Assembly: GCF_029227915.1 (NCBI RefSeq)
Contig: NC_079875.1
Coordinates: 23,739,001 to 23,803,000 of the forward strand
DNA: 64,000 nucleotides
Direction of reading: 5' to 3'
Origin: Hydractinia symbiolongicarpus
Taxonomy: Eukaryota > Cnidaria > Hydrozoa > Anthoathecata > Hydractiniidae
The translations under genes and the position numbers were made by a program. Shown one piece after another: positions 34,501-45,700 of the stretch. The notes below the pieces were generated by a model, which did no database searches, was not told the origin of the DNA, and worked only from the letters and a program-made list of their open reading frames with translations. The first letter of the stretch is position 1, and the number at the start of each line of letters is the position of its first letter.

Positions 34501-36508
34501 ATTGCTTAATTACTGCATTTATTTTTCTTGTTAATTAGTTTTTGTACGTCAAATTAGCTCTCCCCTGATTTCCCTGAAGAGTGTTCTTAATGTCTTATTC
34601 ATACTCCAATCTTGAACCCAGGTTCTGTACGTTATCAAAGTTCTGCATGCCCTGGGTTATAATTTGACTTATACTCTTTGTATCAAAGATACGCCTGGTT
34701 AGGACATAAGTTTATTCTCGTTTCTAAGTTTCTTTGGCTTGCGAAAGTTCGTCATGAAGAAAATGACCTCGAAAAGAAGAACATAAAAACATCACTAAAT
34801 TGGGATAAACAAAAGATCAGAGAAGGTTAGAAATTATATTCCGCTTATATTCCTGCCGTCCAAATATAAAAAGCCTAACAAGCCCTGGGGACGAGGTTGT
34901 GAAGCAATCGTATTAATACTGTAAATCATTTTACAAACACCGTATTTTTGGATATTAGAGGGGCGGTTAATAGAAGGAGGCATTTAAGTCAGATTCTTAA
35001 AGTGTTATTAAAGTGTTATTATAAAGTATTAATATTATTATTATTTATCCCAATAAAACAAACATGTTTTGATTTTTGAAAGCCGTTATATAAAAGATGG
35101 TGCCGATTTAGTGGGTTTGCGGTAGATGTATTTTTTTTATAAACTTTATCGCATGTGAGGGGCCTGTTTGAGCTGATTAAAAGCCGTTCAGGATTATTAC
35201 AACTTTGTTCCCCCCAGGGACCTTTTCTGATTCTCCTGATGATAAGAAAGACCCTGGGGGTCTATATATAAAGTTAAATTCGCACTGAAAATATAGTTCT
35301 TGCGGTGCGGCACTTTGCCGCAAGACACCTTTGTTTGCCTTAAATTTTCAAATACTTTACTTTAAACCATACGAAAATACACGTGGTTCCAGAAGTGACA
35401 ATGGAAAATTCTAATATCAGCATGCGGCAAAAATGCTAGTATCAGCACATTGCGGCAAGCTGCGCGTCATGCAATAAAAACCATTTTGCGACTGCCGTAA
35501 GGTTAAAACGCGCCAAGACGCAGAACATTTTTTATAGTGTCTCTTTAGCTTTCTTGAATTCACACTGGAGTACATATTTAAGTAATTAACAGGAAGTTTT
35601 AACGTCCTTGGGGATTCCATCGTAACGGTAAGCTCTTTTTAACTGTAACTATGTAACATTGCCGCAAGACATACGTTTAGCATTGCTCTCACTTATTTAA
35701 GTGCCACACAAGCCGGCTAGCGGTTAATATATGGCCAAATAATCTGACAACAGTACATTTAAAGTGCGCCGAACTGGGGACCCGTACTGGAAACCCTATG
35801 ATTACAAGCCGAATCTCCGCACGTATTTCCCTGCAGCGCAACACTTCGCCGCATGGCATTTGCATTTTTTTGTATTTTAAATGCAATTTAATAAAAAGAA
35901 CAGGTGATTCTAGAATAACAATGAAAAATGTTTATAGCATGCTGCAACGTTATTCATTTTGTAGCTGACATAAATTGTCAAAATGTGCCAAGACGCAGAA
36001 GTTTTTTTTCTGTGTGAATTTAAAGTAAAATATTCAAATAAAGTTAGTCATATTTTTTATAGATCGCAAGGTTACTTATTACTTCACCCTTTTTTTTTCC
36101 TCAGGGTAACTCGACTTGTTGAATTACTCAGTTAAGTCATTTACCCGTCATATATTTTTGCTTCTAATATTTTAAATAATTTATTTGAAAAGGGGAAAAA
36201 AGGGCTTTCTTTTTCTCAACAAAATCAACAGTCAAAACATAACACTAGACTCGGTTAAATTTCCTGTCACCTTGAGCCACGCAAGCATTGGTCGAAACCT
36301 TAAAATATCCCGTCAGGTTCAAATGAACAACACGGATACCGATCCAGTCTAATGTCAAACGGCCCGTAGACCGAAGGCGTGGTAAAGAATCATAACATTA
36401 CGAAGCTCGCGCAAGAGCGAATAATGATACAAGCCCGGAATGTATGTATGCATCCATGAATACAGTTAAATAAGTGTAGAATTGTAAATACAGTAGAAAG
36501 AAAGAGTA

Positions 36509-39500
36509 ATGGATTCTCAAGAGCATAAAACTGTTGGAGGTACCAAATTTTAATGATATTTGTTTAAATACTTATTTTGCTTGGGAGTCTAAGTCACCAT
36601 ATACTTTTAGAAATGGATGCTGACGAAAGGCAGTCAGGAGATCAAATGGACGAGAGAAGAAGGGAACAAATAGCTTACGAATATCTGTGTCATTTAGAAG
36701 AAGCTCGTTTGTAAGTCAAGTCAAGAACATGCTAATTTTCACACCTTGAGAAAAAATCAATAATTATAAAGGATATATCTTTAGCTAGCTAGTTTAGTTT
36801 TGCAACATTGGAGTTATATCTAAGTCTCCTGGTTATTCAATTTATTCGTTTTAAAATTTGATTATGTATAGATAGCTATGTAGCTATAAGTAGCATCTAT
36901 AAATATGTATAAATAAAATGTTGTATGTGTAACTACTGTAAAACAAGTGACGCTATACAACATACTTTCTTTGTAAAACTATAGCAAAGACATTCTTGTT
37001 TACTTTTTAGGTGGCTGGAAGCTTGTATTCATGAAGAGCTACCCCCAACCACAGAACTTGAGGAAGGCTTAACTAATGGTGTTATATTAGCGAAATTAGC
37101 TAATTTTTTTGCACCTGAAGTGGCACCATTGAGAAAAATATTTGATAAGGATCTTTCCCGATACAAGGTATATATATTTGTTTGCATATGTTAGGTTTCT
37201 TCCTGTTTTGTTATTTAATTTGTACATTTCGGTGTACATATTATTACACCCCATTTATACATCAAAGTTTATAAGAAATTGAAAAAACTTCTATTATTTG
37301 AGGCCAAATTTTGTAGCCATGTATATATATAATGGCTTTCAATAGTAACAGATGAAGAAAGTTGCACAAGGGTAAACTTATGCAACCCTTGAAGAAAAAG
37401 CATTTCATTTGTGTTTTAATTTCAGGAACGTGGCCTCCATTTTCGACATACTGATAATATTATGTATCTTATACGAGCAATGGAAAAAATTGGTCTGCCA
37501 ACGGTAAGTTTCTTTTTAAGATTTTTGACACTGACAATGCTAGAACCAACATTAAAGAAATAAATATATAAAAACCTATGAATGGTTTTTAGTTCTGTTG
37601 CTTTGCTTCAGTGAAAATAAGTTCAGTTTTAATATATAAGGGTTAAATATGCTACCTATAAAAAGGGTTTCAAAATGTTAAATCTTAGTTGTTTAAAGTT
37701 TAATTTTTGTCATGATTTTTTCTGCTCCCGATTAATGGCTTAATGAAAGAATAATTTACCAGTTAACATGGCTATTAATACCCATTACACACAGTTTTGT
37801 TATATATGATTAATTATTGCAGTTTCCCTTTTGTTGTTTTAAAAAAAGTATTAAGATTAACACAAAGATATGGATGAACACCTGACAACTAATTAAAGAT
37901 TTTTGTTTTGAAAAAAGATACCTTTATAAAATAGAATGCTTTGTGAATTTTTTACTGTACATCCTGTCTGTTTTTGTTTTTATTTTGTAAAGGAAGTTGT
38001 TAACTTTAGGTAATTCATTTTAATTCAGTTTCTCTTTAAGAAGTACCTATCAAAATTCCTATACAGGAATACAAAATGCATAGCCCACTAAATTATTAAT
38101 GTTGTTGCATCACTTCTAAATAAGATTGGTTTAATATCCTTCTGGGAAAGCAAAACCTGATTTTGCTAAAGTTAAATTTAATTTTTAAAAAAAAATATTT
38201 TTGTACACCCATTTTGAAGTTCCAAGATTTTTTAGTTTTTAATGTGCTACCAAAACAAACAGCCAGCAAAGGAATAATAATCACACTCCTTTAGAGGTGT
38301 TGTGTAAGCATAAATCCTCTTGTTTTTTCTCACTATTATGGACAAATATTTTTGTTGAGCTTCCCTGCACACCAGGAACTGCTTTTTACGACAACATTTC
38401 AGATGGTCAATGTCAACATCTCTGTTTCTTCTTTATATGGTTCTCTTTGTTTACCACAAGTGAGGAAATAGAGCAACCCTTGAAACTAAGGTTCTTATGT
38501 TACTGTTTACATAACTAGAATGTGATATCATTCTTGAATTTAATTCTAAACGAACACGCTTTTTCTTGTTGTAAAACTTGTTTTTTCTTATTTGGTAATA
38601 ACAAATTTATATTTTAATAAACTTGTTTATAACTACCAGACAGAACTTGCTAAAAATGAAGTTTTTGTTTATTTTTTTATATTTTGAAAAAAAAATGTCT
38701 ACCCTAAGTGACCAGCAATTAGGCAGCTGTTGCTTAATACCTTAATTTTTGGTTAATTAAAAAATTAGCTCGGGTGCCAAAACCATTATATTTTATGGCT
38801 TGCAATATTTTTGTGGCTTAAGATATTTAAATTAATAAACTGTAAACTTTTAAAAGTATATAAAAAATAAGCCCTAAGCAATGGCCTAAATATTTTGAGC
38901 TTAAGCTACATCTTGGAGTTTCTTTTTATAAATATTTGGCCACCCTATTACAAATGGCAACATGTCATTGCTAACAGGTTGTAGGAAGATAAGATAATAA
39001 AAATAAAATAAAAAACTCAACTATATATTTTCATACAGATTAAGTTTTATCACTCAAAACATTTCTTTTAAATGCACTTAGTGAAAAGTAGTTTAACTGG
39101 AGTTGCCTATACCACCGTGGTTCAAGACAGTTCAAGACTTTACACTTTAAACTAAAAAATAATAGAAACGTCCATACTTTATTACATATTTTGTTACAAA
39201 AGCTATTTTACCACGATTTTGATTTTAAAAATTTAATATTTCTCCTTTTCTAAGAAATTTTAGTGTACCTAATGTTTATTTTTTTTGTGAAATGTAATAT
39301 TTTATGCTTTGGCTGCAGTACCCCCAATTATAAACAAAATCAAGAAAGTGGAGATAGCTTTTTTTCAGCTTGTTCGATAATATCAATTTTTTATCGGGAA
39401 TCTGTAATAATTCTGTTGTATTCAAATCTGTTTGTTTTGATTGCTTTTTACATATTCAGATATAACGTCTTATTTAAAATCAATTGTTATTCTGTGTTCA

Positions 39501-39730
39501 TATTTAGGTTTTTTATCCAGAAACAACAGACATTTATGATATGAAAAACATGCCTCGAGCAATATATTGCATCCATGCTCTCAGGTATGATCGCACTAAC
39601 GTTCTTGCATTGTTTTATTTTGTTGTGCTGCCTGCAATTTTGACTTCTTGATGTACTTTTAGCTTGTATTTATACAAACTTGGTTTGGCCCCACAGATTC
39701 AAGATTTATACGGGAAAGCAACATTTACAG
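36509..39730 (+). CDS. IQGAP: IQGAP exons 1-6: start and calponin-homology domain
   Basis: Exon 2 reads MDADERQ then RREQIAYEYLCHLEEAR, and exon 3 WLEACIHEELPPTTELEEGL, the signature opening of IQGAP. The actin-binding CH domain spans about residues 40-155 and includes GLHFRHTDNIMYLIRAMEKI, FYPETTDIYD, NMPRAIYCIHAL and LGLAPQIQDLYGK. The long intron 4 (37504-39507) shows no other gene. Confidence 0.95.
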
Positions 39731-42700
39731 GTACGCTTTGTATTTTGATACTATGCAGTGAAGAATACCATTAAATTAAACAGCTCAATGGTTTGTATTT
39801 TCAACATTTGTACCATCCATTATTTTTTAGAGGAAGAGATCAACGCAATGAAACAGGCTTTAGATAAATATGGTATACAAATGCCATCATTTGGAAAGAT
39901 TGGAGGTATTTTAGCAAACGAGATGTCCGATAATGATGCGGCCTTGCATGCTGCTATTGCTGCTATTAACGATGCAATAGATCATCAAAATGCAGAGGAC
40001 ACACTTAAAGCAATGCAAAATCCCACTGCACGATTGTCCGATGTTTCAACCACTCAAGCACAGCAGTACCAAGATTTGTTGTTTGTCTCGAAACAAAAAA
40101 AATGTGAGCAGACTGAACTGAAAGGAAAGGCTGAAGCTGAATTGGACATGTACGACAAACTGCTAACGCAAGCTGAGATTCAAGGGCATGTCAATAAAAT
40201 AAATCGTAAGAATAGATATTTTTTTTACTCAGGCCAAACTATTACTGATGAGGAAAGTTTTCTAAATTTGTCTTCCAACAAAAAAATCCAAACCTTTTTA
40301 ATGTATTATTTCAATTGGTTTTATATAGTTTCCAAAGCTGTGGACATCATAAACACTGCTGTTGACCGTAAAGATGAGAAGATGTTAATAGATGCTTTGG
40401 TGTCAAAAGAAGCAGCGTTAGGAAATGTAAACAAAGACAACAGTGCATGGTACCTTCAAAATCTTGTTGATGAAAAAGCAGCCAAAGCAGAAGTGTGTAA
40501 CTTAATTTTATAAGGCTGTTTGAGACGTTTATGCTTTTTTTTCTGAAAGAAGACAAAAAACAAACGCACAAGATGGCATGCAGACATTGTACGCAAAATG
40601 TTTTGAATTTTTTTTCTGGTGTTCACAGCATAATTTTCCCCTGGCCTATGTTAATAAGAGTGCTAAAATACTATTTGGAGGTTACCGCAAAATAAAATTT
40701 GTTTTATATGAACTTGCTGTTACAACTTATTTTAGCGTGAAGGAGTCGAAAACTCAACGTTAGAACATCGTGACATCCAAAGTGCTGTCAATGTGTCCAA
40801 CAGTTTGGCTGAGAGAGTGAGGAATAGTAAGTCTTACTTGTTATTGGATTTATTAAAAGGTTGAGGAAAATAGCAAAACTGTCATTTTAATAGCTCTGAG
40901 ATTTTGTATTTCACAGAGACAAATAATTTGAAAATTTTTGTGTTTATCTTTACTTAAAGGAGAATTAAGCCCAAATTTTTTTCTTCGGAAATATCTTTTA
41001 CAAACCCTGCTAATTTTAATGGTATATACAAAAAAATGTTATTTTTCTTACAAAAACGATGCCAAGTAGGCATCGTTTTTGTAAGAAAAAAAGCTTATGG
41101 TTGTAGAAATAGTACTGGAAAAGGAGAGATGAAGAAGTCTTTTTTATGATTCCTTGACCAAACAGTAACGAAGAAAAGTTGCGTTGTTTGAGATGGATAA
41201 ACAACATAGGTCGCTTTTTCGTTGTTGTTATTGTTTGTTTGAAAATGCTAAGTCCTGTTATATGTCAACAAATTCTTTAAAACCAGCATATTTTCTATTG
41301 GGGTCAGGAAATTCTTCCCTTATTTTTTGCATACCACAAGCTGAAATTACAACACGGCATCCTTTTCCAAGCCTTCGTAATAATGTACCCAGGCCGTGTA
41401 CTGTCGGTAACAGATGTACTTCATTTCCCTACAATGGTTGTTGCACTGTAAACCAGGATAAAATATTCAAAAGAAATTATTCATTCATTAAAACTTCTTT
41501 GAAAAAAATTGTTATTTGAGGCACATGGGCTTTCCTCCTTTTCTACTTGATATTGTTAAGAGTTCGTTATATTTTTTCTGGTATCGTCGATGTTGTATGC
41601 TGGCTGTCTCAACACTGTGCAGTTCAAACATAAAATTTCAAAATCCTTGTGCATTGTGATGCACTTGTTATCATTCAACTTGTTATTCAATAAATTGGAA
41701 AATTCTTGGCAACACTTGAATATTCTGAAATAGGTCAGAGCAGGAGCTTAAATTTTCCATATTCGGCTGATTCCGCTCAGCGCAAGCTTATGCTTCTTCA
41801 GCGTAAGATACGTCACAATATATCAGTCTCCAGAATCAGCCATGGCCTCAAAAAATATAAATAGTGCTTACCGTTCCCTCATAGAAAGGGTAACTTTTAT
41901 ATTAAAATCAATCCAAATAATATTTATTTTTCAAAATTTTGACCAGAATTTGGGAAACAAATGTAATGTTACCGAAATAATGCTAATTAAGTTTGAGGCT
42001 TAATTCCCCTTTAAGTTAAATCTATTTTATGTTTTATCTTATTTCATCATTCTCGGCTTAACGTCCGTTTTCCATGCTAGCATGGGTTGGACGGGGTATA
42101 TTAATGACCCTCTTCCAATCTGATCTAGACTGTGTTAGATCTAAACTCAACTTCCTCTCTATTAAGTCTGTCCTTATAACCTCCTGCCAAGTCTTTCTTG
42201 GTCTGCCTCTGGGCTTTGCCCCAGGTACTATCAAGTCTCTACACTTTCTTACCCAATTATCCTCCTCCATTCTTTCCAAGTGCCCCAGCCAATTCAATCT
42301 TCTTATCTGGATAACATCTTTAATTCTACAGAGACGTAGCCTGCTTCTTAGCTCATCTGAACCCTTTCTGTCTCTCAGACTGGCATTACACATCCACCTA
42401 ACCATTCTCATATCATTCCTTTCTAAACGGTCAAGATCTTCCTGCTTCACTGCCCATGTCTCACTACCATACAACATAACACTTCTTACACAGGCCTCAT
42501 ACAACCTACCTTTTACCTCAATTGACAGGACTCTGCTAGTCAATAAAGGAAGTAACTCTCTAAACTTTTTCCAAGCAGAACCTATCCTGCAAGTAACACT
42601 TCTTCCAACACCCCCTTCACTGCCCAACATATCACCTAAGTAACAGAAGTTCTTAACTATCTCTAACGAGCCACTGTTGTACATCATTAAAGCTGGAAAT

Positions 42701-45700
42701 ACTTCATTCTCTATAATCTCACCTTTGCAACGCTTGCATACAAACTGTATGCCAGCTCTTAACCTTCCACTAATACTACTGCACTTCTTATGTACCCAAT
42801 GCTTGCAAGTCTGACAAAAAATTGAGTTACTACCAACCCCTTTCCTGCAAACTCCACAAGGCCACTTTCCAACTACAAGGTCACACTTGGCTGCAATGCT
42901 ACTTATCAAGACTTTAGACTTTGCTGTGTTTACCTTCAGCCCTTTCTCTTCTAGTCCTTTCTTCCACTTCTCAAACTTTTCAACTAATTCTTCCATCGAC
43001 TCTGCTATGAGAACCAAATCATCTGCATACAATAACTCCCATGGGCAACCTGTTCTGAACTCCATCGACAGCGCTTCTAAGACTAGAATAAACAACAAAG
43101 GACTAAGTACAGAACCCTGATGTACACCAACATTTACATTAAATTCATCACTAAGTGAATCGTTAATCCTGACACGACTTCTAGCATTGCTGTACATAGA
43201 CTGAACCATCGTAACTAGCCACTCATCCACACCTAATTTTCTCATAGCCCACCAAATAACTTTACGTGGCACTCTATCAAAAGCTTTCTCTAAATCTACA
43301 AAGGCAAAATAGAGATTCTTTCTCTTTCCTAAATACTTTTCCTGAAGCTGTCTGAGTAAAAATATTGCATCTGTAGTGCCACGCCCTGGAACAAAACCAA
43401 ATTGCATCTTATCTATATCAATTCTTTCTCTAAGTAACTTATCAATCACTCTTTCAATAACTTTCATTACTTGATCAACCAACTTCAAACCTCTATAGTT
43501 ACCCCTTTCTAATGCATCACCCTTGCCCTTGAAACAATTCACTATTACACTCGACTGCCACTCACTCGGAATAGCACCATCCTTTATAATCTGGTTAGCA
43601 AGACTTGTAATAAGCTCAACTCCAATATATCCAGATGCTTTTACCATCTCTGCAACAATACCTGATACTCCTGCAGCCTTGCCAATCTTCATTTTCCTAA
43701 TAGCCTCCACTACCCATTCTGTCTTGATCTGCATGGCTGGCCCTTCTACGACATCATCATCAGACAAATTATCCTCGTCCCAATCAAACTCAGTGTTAAG
43801 CAACCTCTGATAATGATTCTTCCAAGCTACCCTTTTCTCCTCCTCTGTGCTAGCCAAAACACCTTCATCATTACGTATACACTTCTCACCTACAATATCT
43901 TGATTAGTCTTCTTCATTTGCTTTGCTATCTTGAATACCTCATTGCGCTGGTCTTCCCTTCTTAACACATCTGCAAATCTGTTTCTCTCTGCTTCTGATT
44001 TTGCCTTATACACTGCTGTACGAGCCCGACGCTTAGCTTCTAAGTAAATATTTTTACTACCACCTGACTTCTTATTTATCTATCTTATTTATTTTAGTTT
44101 ACTTCTTATTTATCTTATTTATCTTATCTTATTATCTTATCTTATTTATCTCTTCTTATTTATTTTAGTTTACTTCTTATTTATCTATCTTATTTATTTT
44201 AGTTAAATCTATTTTGTGATTATTTCTATGTCTTTCTCTTTTGCTTTTGTTTTTTTTTTGTTTTTGTTCTTGTTATTTTTAATATACACCCTTCTTAAAT
44301 CTTAATTATAACTTTAAACCTTATGCCTTAGTGGAGGGAGCAGTAAAGAAAATCAATCGTATACTTGACAGTGGCACTCCGGAAGAACTCATGCAATGGC
44401 TTCAAAAACCGGAGGGTTTACTGCCTGTTGTGGATGCTGGAAGACCAAACTTGTACATGGATAATCTCAAGAAGGCCAAGGCTGACAAAGGATCTGTAAG
44501 CATTATTTTTACTTGAAAACAGTGATGTTTGGAAGTCATTTAATACAAGGTTGGATCTATTTTTTAGGATCTCACTCATGATGATTTAACGGAGCAACTA
44601 AAGTGTATGTACAAGTTTTTGCTTTGTAAAAATTAATTTTAGTGCATTTTTTATATTGTTGAAAGAACAGTCTAAAAGTCAAACAAGTAATGATTATCAT
44701 AAATGAAGATTTTTCTCAGTATATTGTTAGAGTTGCAGCACATATAATTATTGATCATTTTTTCTTTGATTAGTGTTGCTAGCTGTTGCAGCAATCAACC
44801 AAGCCATTGACATGAATGATGACAACAAATTGATCGATGCACTTGAAAATTCTGAAGCAAAATTAAAAGACGTGGATGAAAGTTTGGGAACCAGATACCT
44901 TTCTCATTTTGTAGCTGTAAAGAAAGAGAAATGTGATGTAATAAATTTGTATTTTTGTTTTGTTATTAGAACATTTGAAGTGTTTGTGCTTTTGATATTG
45001 ATGTGGGTTATAGTATCAAACTATACATTTTCTGTCTGAAACAAACATGACATGATAAAGAAAGTTTTAAATCTTCTTTTCCCACTTACTGTTGTGATGT
45101 TAAGACAACTAAATTTTTGTTTCTGGCTTGTTTTTAGGAAGTTGGAGCTGATCACGATGATTTAAACCATGTGGAAATTCAAGCTCTTGTTGAATATGTA
45201 AATACAGAAGTACAAGAAGAGAACGACTGTGAGTGCTTTCACATTTTTGAAATAGATTAATTATTTATTCCTCTTTTAAATTTTAAATTTTAATAAGCTT
45301 TTTAAGTGAAAGTAAAAAACAGAAAAAATGGTTTTTTTGTGTAATCGTTTTGTTCATTGAGCAGAAGCAGCATATTATAAATGCAGAGACTCCCAGCCAT
45401 ATCATATGAAACTGGTGCAACGAATGACACATATTCAGAATCTTTGTGGGACTCTATTAAAAAAGGCTTTAACCGTGCAAAAGGTTTCACAGAAAATTTA
45501 GCACCATGTTTTACTGACACAAATTTGCAAGCCAAAAAAGATGATGAGACACTGGCTGAGCATTGTGAATGTATGATATAACAATTGCAGACAGTTCTAA
45601 TTTGTTTGCCTAAAACTGGTGTGAAATAAACTGTTTTATTTCTTCCGTTTTTTATGTTTAATTTGTTTTGCTTGTAGTGCTATCAGCTTTGTCTAAGATC

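Larger units (their letters stand above)
33604..36508. other. Intergenic region between cyclase and IQGAP
   Basis: No gene supported. Holds the MITE at 33780-33938, a possible MITE end at 34223, and a diverged direct duplication (about 35360-35590 and 35890-36060) sharing a GCCAAGACGCAGAA word and neighbouring blocks. The last 150 bp should contain the IQGAP promoter and 5' UTR. Confidence 0.45.
42014..44215 (-). mobile_element. Non-LTR retrotransposon (LINE), 5'-truncated
   Basis: AGTTAAATCTATTTT is present at 42014-42028 and at 44201-44215: a 15-bp target duplication around the insert. The element reads on the minus strand, from a TTATTTATCT-rich 5' junction (44080-44200) to a 3' end at about 42030 with a short ATAAGATAAAAC tail. 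No endonuclease is present, so it is truncated on the 5' side. It sits in IQGAP intron 9, antisense to the gene, directly against the TTAA element. Confidence 0.85.

Noticed and set aside
42074-42643. 189-codon ORF on the plus strand
   Set aside because: Antisense shadow of the LINE reverse-transcriptase ORF.
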